A stretch of DNA of 64,000 nucleotides from Paenirhodobacter populi (lineage in GTDB: Bacteria > Pseudomonadota > Alphaproteobacteria > Rhodobacterales > Rhodobacteraceae): contig NZ_SAUZ01000013.1 in the NCBI RefSeq assembly GCF_004022215.1, positions 62,001-126,000 of the forward strand, read 5' to 3'. The notes beneath the pieces were generated by a model, which saw nothing but the letters and a program-made list of their open reading frames with translations, was not told the DNA's origin and did not search any database. Both the position numbers and the translations under genes were made by a program. Positions 34,016 through 43,817 of this stretch are shown here, piece by piece (within the stretch, counting starts at the first letter, position 1; every line of letters starts with the position of its first letter).

Positions 34016-36727
34016 ATGATGGCCTTCGCGGCGGAACTTGAAGGCGTCGGCCACCGCTACGGCAAGACCGTGGCGCTGGACGGCGTGACATTGCGGGTTC
34101 CGGCGGGCTGCATGGCGGGCCTGATCGGGCCGGACGGGGTGGGGAAATCCACGCTGCTTGGCCTGATCTCGGGTGTGCGCAAGGTGCAGTCGGGCAAGGT
34201 CGTGGCGCTCGGCGCGGATATGAGCGACCGGGCGGCGCGCGCGGGGATGCAACCGCGCATCGCCTATATGCCGCAGGGGCTGGGGCGGAACCTCTATCCG
34301 ACGCTGACGGTGCGCGAGAACCTCGATTTCTTCGGCCGGCTGTTCGGGCAGAAGGCCGGGGAGCGCGACCAGCGTATCCACATGCTGCTGGACGCGACCG
34401 GCCTTGCGCCGTTTCCGGACCGGCCGGCGGGCAAGCTGTCGGGCGGGATGAAGCAGAAGCTCAGCCTGTGCTGCTCGCTCATCCATGACCCCGACCTGCT
34501 GATCCTCGACGAACCGACCACGGGCGTCGATCCGCTGTCGCGGCGGCAGTTCTGGGACCTGATCGACAGCATCCGCGAACGTATGCCGGATATGAGCGTG
34601 ATCGTCGCCACCGCCTATATGGACGAGGCGGAACGCTTCGACTGGCTCGCCGCGATGGACGGCGGCAAGGTGATCGCCGAGGGCGCGCCGAAGGAGCTGA
34701 TGGAACGCGCCGGGGCCAGGACGCTGGACGACGCCTTCATCGCCCTTCTGCCCGAGGCGGAGCGGGCCGAGCACAAGCCCGTCGAACTGCGCCCCCGCGT
34801 GCCCTCCGCCGACAAGGCCCCGGCGATCGAGGCGCATAACCTCACCATGCGCTTTGGTGATTTCACCGCCGTCGATGATGTCAGCTTTGAAATCCCCGAG
34901 GGCGAGATCTTCGGCTTTCTCGGCTCGAATGGTTGCGGCAAATCGACGACGATGAAGATGCTTACGGGTCTGCTGACGCCGACCGAGGGCACGACGAAGC
35001 TGTTCGGCGAACCTCTTGGCCGGTCGGACATGCAGGCGCGGCTGCGCATCGGCTACATGTCGCAGAGCTTTTCGCTCTACAGCGAGTTGTCGGTGCGGCA
35101 GAACCTCGACCTGCATGCGAAACTCTATGGCGTGCCGCGCGCGGACCGTGCAGGGCGGGTGGCGGCGAGCCTGACGGATTACGAACTCGACACCGTGGCC
35201 GATCAGATGCCCGACGATCTGCCGCTTGGCATCCGGCAGCGGTTGCAGCTTGCCGTCGCCACGATCCACGAACCGCGGATCCTGATCCTTGATGAACCAA
35301 CCTCGGGCGTCGATCCGGTGGCGCGGGACGGGTTCTGGCGCAAGCTGATCTCGCTGTCCCGAGACAAGGGCGTGACGATCTTCATCTCCACCCATTTCAT
35401 GAACGAGGCGGCGCGCTGCGACCGCATTTCGCTGATGCACGCGGGCAAGGTGCTGGCCGTCGGCACCCCCGCCGAGTTGACGGAAAAGCGTGGGGCCAAG
35501 ACGCTGGAAGAGGCGTTCATCGCCTATCTGGAGGATGAGATCGCGGCCGATCCCGCACCCGAGGGCGTGCTGCGCGTCGAAAAGGCCCCGGCCCCCTCGG
35601 CCCCGCGCGCGGCGCTGACCCGGCTCTGGGCCTATGCCACGCGCGAGACGATGGAGCTGTTGCGCGATCCGATCCGGCTGTTCTTCGCGCTGCTTGGGCC
35701 GGTAATCCTGATGATCACCGTGGGCTTCGGGATTTCCTTCGACGTGAACCGGCTGAGCTTTGCCGTCGAGGATCAGGACCAGACCGCCGAAAGCCGCCGT
35801 CTGGCCGAACAGTTCAGCGCCATCCGCCAGTTCGGCACGCAAGATCCGCTGAGCGGCACGCAGGACATGATGCAGCGCATGGGGCGGGGGGATCTGGCCA
35901 TCGCGCTGGAAATCCCCGACGGCTTCGGCAAGGCGCTGCGGCAGGGCAAGGTGCCCGAGGTCTCGGTCTGGCTCGACGGGTCGCTGCCGTTCCGGGCGGA
36001 AACCTCGCGCGCCTATGCGCTTGGGGTGATGAACCATTTCGCCGATCTGACGGCGCAGGAACAGGGCGGCGCGGCGGCCTCGCAGGTCGATATCGAAACG
36101 CGGTTCCTGTTCAATCAGGCCTTCCGCAGCGCCAATGCGATGGTGCCTTCGGTCATCATGCTGATCCTGTTCCTGATCCCCGCGATCATGGCCGCCATCG
36201 GCGTCGTGCGCGAGGTGGAAACCGGCACCATCGCCAATTTCCGCTCCACCCCGGTCACCCGGCTGGAATTCCTGCTGGGCAAGCAGCTGCCCTATCTGGT
36301 GATCTCGGTGGTGAATTTCGTCGTGCTGTTCGTGCTCGGCCTGCTGATCTTTCAGGTGCCCTTCACCGGCAGTTTCTGGACCCTCGCCGGGCTGAGCGTG
36401 ATCTATGTCGCCGCGACGACGGGGTTCGGGCTGCTGATCTCGACCTTCACGAAAACGCAGGTGGCGGCGGTCTTCGCCACGGCGGTGCTGTCGATCCTGC
36501 CCACGGTGAACTTCTCGGGGCTGATCGTGCCGGTATCCTCGCTGCAACCCGCGAGCCGGATGATCGGCTTCGGCTTTCCGGGGTCGTGGTATCAGCAGGT
36601 GACGCAGGGCACCTTCGTCAAGGGCTTCGGCTGGAGCGATCTGGGGCTGAACGCGCTGGTCCTGACGGGGTTCGCGCTGGCCTATCTGGCGCTTGCGGTG
36701 CTTGCCCTGCGCAAGCAGGAGGCCTGA
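34016..36727 (+). CDS. rbbA: RbbA-like fusion: two ABC ATPases plus ABC-2 permease
   Basis: 903 residues. The first ATPase has Walker A GPDGVGKST (38-46), signature LSGGMKQK and Walker B LLILDEPTTGVDP. The second has GSNGCGKSTT, a degenerate signature (LGIRQRLQLA) and ILILDEPTSGVDP. From about residue 535 an ABC-2 membrane domain with six spans follows. This is the E. coli RbbA layout (about 911 residues). Small-molecule export is the parsimonious role. Two tandem ATGs (34016, 34019) are possible starts. Confidence 0.9.
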   Translation: MMAFAAELEGVGHRYGKTVALDGVTLRVPAGCMAGLIGPDGVGKSTLLGLISGVRKVQSGKVVALGADMSDRAARAGMQPRIAYMPQGLGRNLYPTLTVRENLDFFGRLFGQKAGERDQRIHMLLDATGLAPFPDRPAGKLSGGMKQKLSLCCSLIHDPDLLILDEPTTGVDPLSRRQFWDLIDSIRERMPDMSVIVATAYMDEAERFDWLAAMDGGKVIAEGAPKELMERAGARTLDDAFIALLPEAERAEHKPVELRPRVPSADKAPAIEAHNLTMRFGDFTAVDDVSFEIPEGEIFGFLGSNGCGKSTTMKMLTGLLTPTEGTTKLFGEPLGRSDMQARLRIGYMSQSFSLYSELSVRQNLDLHAKLYGVPRADRAGRVAASLTDYELDTVADQMPDDLPLGIRQRLQLAVATIHEPRILILDEPTSGVDPVARDGFWRKLISLSRDKGVTIFISTHFMNEAARCDRISLMHAGKVLAVGTPAELTEKRGAKTLEEAFIAYLEDEIAADPAPEGVLRVEKAPAPSAPRAALTRLWAYATRETMELLRDPIRLFFALLGPVILMITVGFGISFDVNRLSFAVEDQDQTAESRRLAEQFSAIRQFGTQDPLSGTQDMMQRMGRGDLAIALEIPDGFGKALRQGKVPEVSVWLDGSLPFRAETSRAYALGVMNHFADLTAQEQGGAAASQVDIETRFLFNQAFRSANAMVPSVIMLILFLIPAIMAAIGVVREVETGTIANFRSTPVTRLEFLLGKQLPYLVISVVNFVVLFVLGLLIFQVPFTGSFWTLAGLSVIYVAATTGFGLLISTFTKTQVAAVFATAVLSILPTVNFSGLIVPVSSLQPASRMIGFGFPGSWYQQVTQGTFVKGFGWSDLGLNALVLTGFALAYLALAVLALRKQEA

Positions 36728-36728
36728 G

Positions 36729-37847
36729 ATGCAGCGGATCCTCAACACCCTGCGCCTGACGGCCAAGGAATTGCGCGCCATCGCCCGCGACGTGGTGATG
36801 CTGGTGCTGATCGCCTATGTCTTCACCGTGTCGACCTACATGGTCGCGGATGCGATCTCGACCGAGGTGGATCATCTGGCCGTCGCCGTCATCGACGAGG
36901 ATCAGAGCATCCTGTCCGCCCGCCTGACCGATTCGATCCAGCCGCCGCTGTTCAAATCCCCCGACATGATCGCCGCGGATCAGGCCCTGCAGGCGCAGAA
37001 GGACGGGAAATACATCCTCGTCGTCGATTTCCCGCCCGACATGGAGCGCGACCTGAAGGCCGGGCGGTCGGTGACGATCAACATCGACGTGGATGCGACC
37101 GCCGTGGCCCATGCCGGCAATGGCGCCGCCTTCATGAGCCAGATGCTCGGGCAGGAGATCACCCGCTATTTCAGCCCCTCGGCGGTGGATGGTTCGCAGA
37201 TCGACGTGGTGTTCCGCAGCTTCTACAACCCGAACCTGACCTCGAAATGGTTCACCTCGGTGATGCAGCTGATGAACTCGATCACCATCCTGACGCTGAT
37301 CCTAGCCGGGGCCTCGCTGATCCGGGAACGGGAACACGGCACGATCGAGCATGTGCTGGTCATGCCGGTGCGGCCGCCCGAGATCGTCGTGTCGAAGATC
37401 CTTGCGAACGGGCTGGTGATCCTGATCGCGGCGGTGTTCAGCCTGATCGTGGTGGTGGAATGGCTGCTGGCGGTGCCGGTGAGCGGCTCGGTCCTGCTGT
37501 TCGTTCTGGGCACGGCGCTTTACGTGATCGCGCTGGCGAGCCTCGGGCTTCTGCTGGCGACGTTCACGAAGAACATGGGGCAATACGGGTTGCTGGTGAT
37601 CCCGGTGATCGTGGTGATGATCCTGTTGTCGGGGGGGATCACGCCGCTGGAATCGATGCCCGGCTTCCTGCAGGTCGCGATCCGCATCCTCAGCCCGGCA
37701 CCGCATTTCGTCGCCTTCGCGCAATCCGTGCTATATCGCGGCAGTGGCATCGGGCTGGTCTGGCCGGAAATGGCGACGATGGCGGCGATGGCGGTGTTCA
37801 CCTTTTCCGTCACGCTCATGCGGTTCCGCAAGGTTCTTTCCGGATAG
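36729..37847 (+). CDS. ABC-2 type permease (YhhJ-like)
   Basis: 372 residues with an N-terminal span, a large extracytoplasmic domain (about 45-175), then five or six C-terminal spans and the ABC-2 motif LAGASLIREREHGTIEHVLVMPV. It pairs with the permease half of the RbbA-like protein. AGGAGG precedes the ATG, which starts one base after the RbbA stop. Third gene of the HlyD/RbbA/YhhJ operon. Confidence 0.92.
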   Translation: MQRILNTLRLTAKELRAIARDVVMLVLIAYVFTVSTYMVADAISTEVDHLAVAVIDEDQSILSARLTDSIQPPLFKSPDMIAADQALQAQKDGKYILVVDFPPDMERDLKAGRSVTINIDVDATAVAHAGNGAAFMSQMLGQEITRYFSPSAVDGSQIDVVFRSFYNPNLTSKWFTSVMQLMNSITILTLILAGASLIREREHGTIEHVLVMPVRPPEIVVSKILANGLVILIAAVFSLIVVVEWLLAVPVSGSVLLFVLGTALYVIALASLGLLLATFTKNMGQYGLLVIPVIVVMILLSGGITPLESMPGFLQVAIRILSPAPHFVAFAQSVLYRGSGIGLVWPEMATMAAMAVFTFSVTLMRFRKVLSG

Positions 37848-37852
37848 GGCGC

Positions 37853-37913
37853 AGGGGGCCAGCCCCCTCTTTGCGCATCCGCGCAAATTCACCCCCGGGA
37901 TATTTGGGGAAAG
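37853..37913 (+). repeat. 3'-end hairpin repeat, copy C
   Basis: AGGGGGC-CA-GCCCCCT starts only five bases after the permease stop. TTTGCGC-N4-GCGCAAA follows, then CACCCCCGGGATATTTGG and GGAAAG. It has the same polarity as the gene it follows and faces copy D across an 80-base gap. Confidence 0.88.
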
Positions 37914-37993
37914 ATGAAAGGATCTACCCGTTCGGGGCAAAATGGGTCACGGCGTCGCCCGCGCGGGCCTTTCACGATATTTCCTGTTTCGGC

Positions 37994-38043
37994 TTTCCCC
38001 AAATATCCCGGGGGAGCGCGGAATGCGCGGGGGCAGCGCCCCC
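37994..38043 (-). repeat. 3'-end hairpin repeat, copy D
   Basis: Read on minus: GGGGGC-GCT-GCCCCC, then GCGC-ATTCC-GCGC, then CTCCCCCGGGATATTTGG and GGAAAG. The first base of the hairpin is the last base of the pepT stop codon, so the structure begins exactly where translation ends. Confidence 0.88.
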
Positions 38044-39272
38044 TACGCCCGTGCCGCCAGTCCGACGAGCCTCAGGCAGACCCGCGTTGCCGCCGCCATG
38101 TCCTGCACCGAGATCCATTCGAGCGGCCCGTGGATGTCCTGCATGCCGGTGAAGACATTGGGGCAGGGCACGCCCATTTCCGTCAGTCGCGAGCCGTCGG
38201 TGCCGCCACGGATCGGGTTGGAGACGGGCTCGATCCCCTCGGCGCGGCAGGCGTCGTGGGCAAGCGTCACCGGCGTCATGTCCTTTTCCAGCCAGTAGCG
38301 CATGTTGCGGTATTGGGGGCGGATCTCGCAGGTCACGGTGGCGCGGGGTTCGGTGGCGGCCACCGCCGCGCAGACCTGTTTCAGCATCTCGCCCCGCGCG
38401 GCGAGGCCGTCGAGTTCGAAATCGCGCAGGATGATCGACATATCGACCTCCGCCGCCGTGCCCTTCATCGCGTGGATGTGCCAGAAGCCGTCGCGGCCGC
38501 CGGTGACCTCGGGCGTCTGGGTGGCCTGCGGCAGGGTGTCGATGATCTTCGCCGCCAGATGCAGGGCGTTGACCATCTTGCCCTGCGCCGTGCCGGTATG
38601 GGTGGAAACGCCGGAGACCCGCACCTTGGCCCCGTCGGCGGAAAAGGTTTCGTATTCCACCTCGCCCACCGCGCCGCCGTCGAAGGTATAGGCGAAATCG
38701 ACGCCGAGATCGGCGGGCAGGCGCGGATCGACGCCACGGCCGATTTCCTCGTCAGGTGTGAAGGCGATGCGCAGTTTCGGGCGCGGCGCGCCGGAGGCGA
38801 TCAGCTCCCGCACCGCGGTCATGATGACCGCCACGCCCGCCTTGTCATCCGCGCCCAGCAGTGTTGTGCCCGAGGCGGTGATGATGTCATGCCCCACCTT
38901 CGTCGCCAGATAGGGCGAATGTTCCGGCGTCAGCACCAGCACGCTGTCGGGATAGGTGATCGCGCCGCCGTTGTAGCCCCGGATCACGCGCGGCTTCACC
39001 CCCGTGGCATTATAGGCGGGTGCCGTGTCCATATGCGCCAGAAGCCCGATCACCGGACCCTCCGCCGTGCCCGGCACCGTCGCCAGAACCGCCCCGTAAT
39101 CGGTGATCGTCACATCCCCGGCCCCCGCCGCGCGCAGCTCATCGGCCAGCATCTTTGTAAGGTTCAGCTGGATCTCGGTCGAAGGCTGGCTCGCCGATCC
39201 CTCGTCGCTTTGCGTATCCACGGAACAATAGCGGACAAGGCGGTCTTCAAGCTCGCGGTCGAATTGGGTCAT
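38043..39272 (-). CDS. pepT: peptidase T (tripeptide aminopeptidase)
   Basis: A 409-residue M20-family zinc aminopeptidase that releases the N-terminal residue of tripeptides. The zinc ligands sit in LAHMDTAPAYN (His-x-Asp), GADDKAGVAVIM (Asp) and TPDEEIGRGVD (Glu pair), with HTGTAQGKMVNALHLA in the dimer/lid region. AGGAGG lies upstream of the ATG at 39272. The gene ends against repeat D. Confidence 0.95.
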   Translation of the reverse strand: MTQFDRELEDRLVRYCSVDTQSDEGSASQPSTEIQLNLTKMLADELRAAGAGDVTITDYGAVLATVPGTAEGPVIGLLAHMDTAPAYNATGVKPRVIRGYNGGAITYPDSVLVLTPEHSPYLATKVGHDIITASGTTLLGADDKAGVAVIMTAVRELIASGAPRPKLRIAFTPDEEIGRGVDPRLPADLGVDFAYTFDGGAVGEVEYETFSADGAKVRVSGVSTHTGTAQGKMVNALHLAAKIIDTLPQATQTPEVTGGRDGFWHIHAMKGTAAEVDMSIILRDFELDGLAARGEMLKQVCAAVAATEPRATVTCEIRPQYRNMRYWLEKDMTPVTLAHDACRAEGIEPVSNPIRGGTDGSRLTEMGVPCPNVFTGMQDIHGPLEWISVQDMAAATRVCLRLVGLAARA

Positions 39273-39381
39273 CGGGGGCCTCCTGTTTCGGGGATGAGGC
39301 GCGCGGAGCGGCGCGGTGTCAAGACCTTGGCGCGGGCGCGGTGGCGGGCTACAACGTCCCCTCGACCCGAAGGGAGACACC

Positions 39382-41694
39382 ATGGATACCGCCACCCGCA
39401 TCGCCCGCACCATCGCCGCCGAAATCGGCGCGCGCCCGGATCAGGTCTCGGCCGCCGTGGGGCTGCTGGACGAGGGGGCGACGGTGCCCTTTGTCGCGCG
39501 CTACCGCAAGGAGGCGACCGGGGGCCTTGACGATACGCAGCTGCGCAAGCTGGCCGACCGTCTGGTCTATCTGCGGGAGATGGAGGCGCGGCGGGCCGCG
39601 ATCCTCGACAGCATCCGGGGGCAGGACAAGCTGACCGACGATCTGGCCGCGCAGATCGCGCGGGCGGAGACCAAGGCCGAGCTTGAGGACATCTACCTGC
39701 CTTACAAGCCGAAACGCCGCACCAAGGCGATGATCGCGCGGGAAAATGGCCTCGCCCCGCTGGCCGAGGGGATCCTGGCTGACCGCCGCGCCGAACCCGA
39801 GGCTCTGGCCGCCGGGTTCGTCACCGAGGCGGTGCCGACGGTGAAGGATGCGCTGACCGGCGCGCGCGACATTCTGGCCGAGGGGCTGACGGAAAACGCG
39901 GCACTTCTGGGCGATCTGCGTGCCTTCCTGCACCGCACGGCGAAGGTGACGGCCAAGGTCGTCGCCGGGCAGGAGGAGAAGGGGGCGAAATTCTCGGACT
40001 ATTTCGAGCATAGCGAGGATTGGGCGACGATCCCCAGTCACCGGGCGCTGGCGCTGCTGCGCGCCTCGAACGAGGGGGTGGTGACGCTGGACATCCAGCC
40101 CGATGAGGCGGGGGCCGAGCGCGCCGTCGCCATGGTCGCCGCCGTCTTCGACGCCCGCACGCAGGCGCCGGGCGATGTCTGGCTGCGCGGGGTGGCGGGC
40201 TGGACATGGCGGGTGAAGCTGAGCCTGTCGATGATGCTCGACCTGATGGGCGAGATGCGGGCGAAGGCGCAGGAAGAGGCGATTGCCGTCTTTTCGCGCA
40301 ACCTCAAGGATCTGCTGCTGGCCGCGCCTGCCGGGGCCAAGGCGACGCTGGGGCTCGATCCCGGCATCCGCACCGGGGTCAAGGCGGCGGTGGTCGATGC
40401 GACGGGGAAACTGCTGGCGACCGACACGCTCTATCCGTTCCAGCCGAAGAACGACCTGCGCGGGGCGCAGGCGGCGATCATCCGGCTGATCGCGGCGCAT
40501 GGGGTGGACCTGATCGCCATCGGCAATGGCACGGCGAGCCGCGAGACGGAAAAGCTGGTGGCTGAGACGCTAAAGCTGCTGCCCGCGGGCGTCAGGGCGC
40601 CGGTGAAGGTGGTGGTGTCCGAGGCCGGGGCCTCGGTCTATTCCGCATCCGAACTGGCGGCGCGGGAGTTCCCGGATCTGGACGTCTCCCTGCGCGGCGC
40701 GGTGTCCATCGCGCGGCGGTTGCAGGACCCCTTGGCCGAACTGGTGAAGATCGAGCCGAAATCCATCGGCGTCGGCCAGTATCAGCATGACGTGGACCAG
40801 TCGAAGCTCGGCCGCGCACTCGAAGGCGTGGTCGAGGATGCGGTGAACGCGGTGGGAGTGGATCTGAACACGGCCTCAGCGCCGCTCTTGGCGCATGTCT
40901 CGGGCCTCGGGCCGGGGTTGGCCGAGGCGATCGTGGCGCATCGCGATGCCAACGGCGCCTTCCGGTCGCGCAAGGCTTTGCTGAAGGTCGCGCGTCTGGG
41001 GCCGCGCGCGTTCGAGCAATGCGCGGGCTTCCTGCGCATCCGCGACGGGGATGAGCCGCTGGATGCCTCGTCCGTCCACCCCGAGGCCTATGACGTCGCA
41101 CGGCGCATCGTGAAGGCCTGCGGGCGCGACATCCGGGCGCTGATGGGCGACGGCGCGGCGCTGAAACGGCTCAACCCGGCCGATTTCGTCGATGCGAGCT
41201 TCGGCCTGCCCACGGTGCGCGACATTCTGGCGGAACTGGAAAAGCCCGGACGCGACCCGCGCCCGAGCTTCGTGACGGCGAGCTTTGCGGACGGGATCGA
41301 GGACATCAAGGACCTCCGCCCCGGCATGCAGCTCGAAGGCACGGTGACGAATGTGGCGGCCTTCGGCGCCTTCGTCGATATCGGCGTGCATCAGGACGGG
41401 CTCGTCCATGTCAGCCAGCTGGCAGACCGTTTCGTGAAAGACCCGCATGAGGTGGTGAAGGCCGGCGACGTAGTGAAGGTCCGCGTGACCGAGGTGGACA
41501 TTCCGCGAAAGCGCATCGGCCTGACCATGCGCAAGGACGGCGGCACTTCGGCGCGCGAGGATCGCGCCGCGAAGGGTCCTCAGGCTGGGCCGAAGCCGAA
41601 GGGGCCGATGTCGTCTGCGCCGAAATCCGCGCCGAAGGGCGGGGATACCGGCTCTTTCGGCGCGGCCCTGCTTGACGCGATGAAGCGGCGCTGA
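39382..41694 (+). CDS. tex: Tex-family S1 RNA-binding protein
   Basis: 770 residues. The N-terminal Tex domain contains [15 protein letters not shown]. The YqgF-like RNase H-fold domain ([17 protein letters not shown]) follows, then helix-hairpin-helix motifs ([19 protein letters not shown]), and a C-terminal S1 domain ([20 protein letters not shown]) with a basic disordered tail. Tex binds nucleic acid and affects transcription. AGGGAGA precedes the ATG. Confidence 0.95.
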   Translation: MDTATRIARTIAAEIGARPDQVSAAVGLLDEGATVPFVARYRKEATGGLDDTQLRKLADRLVYLREMEARRAAILDSIRGQDKLTDDLAAQIARAETKAELEDIYLPYKPKRRTKAMIARENGLAPLAEGILADRRAEPEALAAGFVTEAVPTVKDALTGARDILAEGLTENAALLGDLRAFLHRTAKVTAKVVAGQEEKGAKFSDYFEHSEDWATIPSHRALALLRASNEGVVTLDIQPDEAGAERAVAMVAAVFDARTQAPGDVWLRGVAGWTWRVKLSLSMMLDLMGEMRAKAQEEAIAVFSRNLKDLLLAAPAGAKATLGLDPGIRTGVKAAVVDATGKLLATDTLYPFQPKNDLRGAQAAIIRLIAAHGVDLIAIGNGTASRETEKLVAETLKLLPAGVRAPVKVVVSEAGASVYSASELAAREFPDLDVSLRGAVSIARRLQDPLAELVKIEPKSIGVGQYQHDVDQSKLGRALEGVVEDAVNAVGVDLNTASAPLLAHVSGLGPGLAEAIVAHRDANGAFRSRKALLKVARLGPRAFEQCAGFLRIRDGDEPLDASSVHPEAYDVARRIVKACGRDIRALMGDGAALKRLNPADFVDASFGLPTVRDILAELEKPGRDPRPSFVTASFADGIEDIKDLRPGMQLEGTVTNVAAFGAFVDIGVHQDGLVHVSQLADRFVKDPHEVVKAGDVVKVRVTEVDIPRKRIGLTMRKDGGTSAREDRAAKGPQAGPKPKGPMSSAPKSAPKGGDTGSFGAALLDAMKRR

Positions 41695-41718
41695 TTGGCT
41701 GGCCGAAAGGGGCGCAAG

Positions 41719-42153
41719 ATGAAGACGATCCACATCCTGAACGGGCCGAACCTGAACCTGCTGGGCCAGCGGCAACCGGAAATCTACGGCGCCGATACGC
41801 TCGCGGATGTCGAGCGCGACTGCGCCGCCGTCGCCGCCGCGGCGGGCTTCGCGGTGAAGCTCCTTCAGACCAACTGGGAAGGCCAGATGATCGACTGGAT
41901 CCACGAGGCGCGCCAGACCGCCTGCGGGGTCGTGATCAATCCGGGCGCGTGGACGCATACCTCGGTGGCGATTCTCGATGCGCTGAACACCTTCGAGGGG
42001 CCGGTGATCGAATGCCACATCTCGAACGTCCACAAGCGCGAGCCGTTCCGGCACCATTCCTATGTCTCGCTGCGGGCGGACGGGGTGATCGCCGGGCTGG
42101 GGATCGAGGGCTATGCGCTGGCCGTGCGGCGGATCTGTTCGCTGTTGGGCTAG
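41719..42153 (+). CDS. aroQ: type II 3-dehydroquinate dehydratase
   Basis: A 144-residue shikimate-pathway enzyme. The N-terminal [17 protein letters not shown] holds the catalytic Arg/Tyr region, [10 protein letters not shown] the substrate-binding segment, and [14 protein letters not shown] the active-site histidine. The ATG is 24 bases after the tex stop, so the two may share a transcript. Confidence 0.95.
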   Translation: MKTIHILNGPNLNLLGQRQPEIYGADTLADVERDCAAVAAAAGFAVKLLQTNWEGQMIDWIHEARQTACGVVINPGAWTHTSVAILDALNTFEGPVIECHISNVHKREPFRHHSYVSLRADGVIAGLGIEGYALAVRRICSLLG

Positions 42154-42174
42154 GCGCTTGCGGCTGGCGGGGCT

Positions 42175-42239
42175 GGGGGGCGCTGCCCCCCGTCTTCATT
42201 TCATGAAGACTCCCCCCGGGATATTTATGGAAAAACGAC
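42175..42239 (+). repeat. 3'-end hairpin repeat, copy E
   Basis: GGGGGG-CGCTG-CCCCCC begins 21 bases after the aroQ stop. It is followed by GTCTTCAT-TTC-ATGAAGAC and then CCCCCCGGGATATTTATGGA with a run of A. These 65 bases are identical, inverted, to copy H at 59122-59186. Confidence 0.92.
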
Positions 42240-42375
42240 GGCCATTAAGGATTTAGTCACCACGTCGGGCAATTCTGGAGATGCGGAACAGGCGGGGACG
42301 CCGATGACCGTGAAAGACGACGGTTCCGGCCCGGCTTCGCCTGGCGTCCCGGGTCGGGCCATTCCTGCTTTCGTG

Positions 42376-42420
42376 TTTCCATAAATATCCCACGGGGGTG
42401 CGGGGGTGTGAAACCCCCGC
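42376..42420 (-). repeat. 3'-end hairpin repeat, copy F (degenerate)
   Basis: On minus, one hairpin (GCGGGGGTTTCACACCCCCG) replaces the usual two, followed by CACCCCCGTGGGATATTTATGG. It starts 18 bases after the stop of the glutamine synthetase-like gene. The inserted T in CCCGTGGG and loss of a stem suggest decay or a short variant. Confidence 0.75.
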
Positions 42421-42437
42421 CGCCGACCCCGCCGCAA

Positions 42438-43817
42438 TCATGCGTTGTGCAGGTAGAGCGCGTAATCCACATCGGCGATCCAGCGCGCCACCCGCTGATA
42501 TTCCGCCGCCTTGATCGCGGTGAAGGTGCGGTGCATGTCCGGGCCGAGCGCCTCTTTCAGGAAGGCCGAGCCTTGTGCCGCGCGGATCGCCTCGCGCCAG
42601 TCGCCCGGCATCGGCAGGTCATCGCCGCCCTCATAGCCGTTGCCCTGCGTTTCCGGCCCCGGATCGATGCGGTGCGCCAGCCCGTGCCGGATCCCGGCAA
42701 GGATCGTCGCCCCCACCAGATAGGGGTTGGCATCGACGCCCGAGGGCCGGTGCTCGATCCGGCGCGCCTTCACCTCGCCCGCCGGGATGCGCAGCGCGAC
42801 GGAGCGGTTGTTCACCCCCCAACTGGGCGAGACGGGCGCATAGCTCTGATTGGCGAACCGCCGCCATGAATTGGCATGCGGCGCGAAGACCAGCATCGAT
42901 TCGCCCATCGTTGCCCGCAGGCCGCCGATGGCGTGGCGGATCGTGTCGGTCCAGTGGCCCTCGACCTCTTCGGCAAAGACATTGCGTCCCCGGTCGTCGC
43001 ACAGGCTGACGTGGAAATGCATCCCCGATCCGGCATATTTCTCGATCGGCTTGGCCATGAAACAGGCAAGGACCCCGTGCCGGCGCGCCTGCATCCGCAC
43101 GATCCGCTTCAGCCGGATCAGGTCGTCCGCCGCCTGCATCACATCGGTGCGGTAATGCAGCGTCAGTTCGTATTGCCCCGGCGCATATTCCGAGATCACC
43201 GTTTCAGCGTTGATCCCCATCGCCTCGGCGGCGCGGTAGATATCGGTGAACAGCGGTTCCATCCCGTGCAGGTGATCGACGGAATAGACCTCGGTCCAGT
43301 CCGAGCGCCGCCCGTCCAGCACCGCCGCCGCGGGGCGCACACCCTGCGACCGGTCGGGATCGAGGAGGAAGAATTCCAGCTCGAACGCCCCCGCCGGATG
43401 CAGCCCTTCGGCCGCCATCGCCGCCACCTGCCGCTTCAGCGCGTGGCGCGGGTCCGAGGTCATCTCCGCCCCGTCCAGATGATACATGCTCATCAGCAGT
43501 TCGCCGCGCGGCGGATTGGTGCCGTGCAGCGCCTTCAGCGTGCCGGGGATCGGCCAGGCGCGCAGGTCGCCGTCGCCCTGATCCCAGATCAGCCCGGTTT
43601 CATGCACATCCTCGCCCACGATATCCAGCCCGAGGATCGAGATCGGCAGATGCCGCCCGCCCTTGTAGAGGCCGGCCAGTTCGTGGCGCCGGATGATCTT
43701 GCCCCGGCCGATGCCGTTCGCATCGTGCAGAACGATGTCGAACGCCTCGATCTCGGGATGGGCGGCGAGGAAGTCTTCGGCCTCGGCGATGTCGGAGCCG
43801 GAAGGGGATTGCGTCAT
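42438..43817 (-). CDS. glutamine synthetase-like ligase (PuuA type)
   Basis: 459 residues. ATP and metal motifs of the glutamine synthetase fold are visible: GAFELEFFLLD (metal Glu), EYAPGQYELTLHY, GSGMHFHVSL and the C-terminal NPYLVGATILAG. The sequence is closest in feel to gamma-glutamylputrescine synthetase (PuuA/SpuI) rather than nitrogen-assimilating GlnA, because the adenylylation tyrosine loop is not evident and the N terminus (FDIVLHDANGIGRGK) is of the PuuA type. Substrate assignment is tentative. Confidence 0.88.
   Translation of the reverse strand: MTQSPSGSDIAEAEDFLAAHPEIEAFDIVLHDANGIGRGKIIRRHELAGLYKGGRHLPISILGLDIVGEDVHETGLIWDQGDGDLRAWPIPGTLKALHGTNPPRGELLMSMYHLDGAEMTSDPRHALKRQVAAMAAEGLHPAGAFELEFFLLDPDRSQGVRPAAAVLDGRRSDWTEVYSVDHLHGMEPLFTDIYRAAEAMGINAETVISEYAPGQYELTLHYRTDVMQAADDLIRLKRIVRMQARRHGVLACFMAKPIEKYAGSGMHFHVSLCDDRGRNVFAEEVEGHWTDTIRHAIGGLRATMGESMLVFAPHANSWRRFANQSYAPVSPSWGVNNRSVALRIPAGEVKARRIEHRPSGVDANPYLVGATILAGIRHGLAHRIDPGPETQGNGYEGGDDLPMPGDWREAIRAAQGSAFLKEALGPDMHRTFTAIKAAEYQRVARWIADVDYALYLHNA

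Noticed and set aside
33875-36781. Long minus-strand frame opposite the RbbA-like gene
   Set aside because: Same shadow effect; the composition is unnatural and the plus strand has clear ABC motifs.
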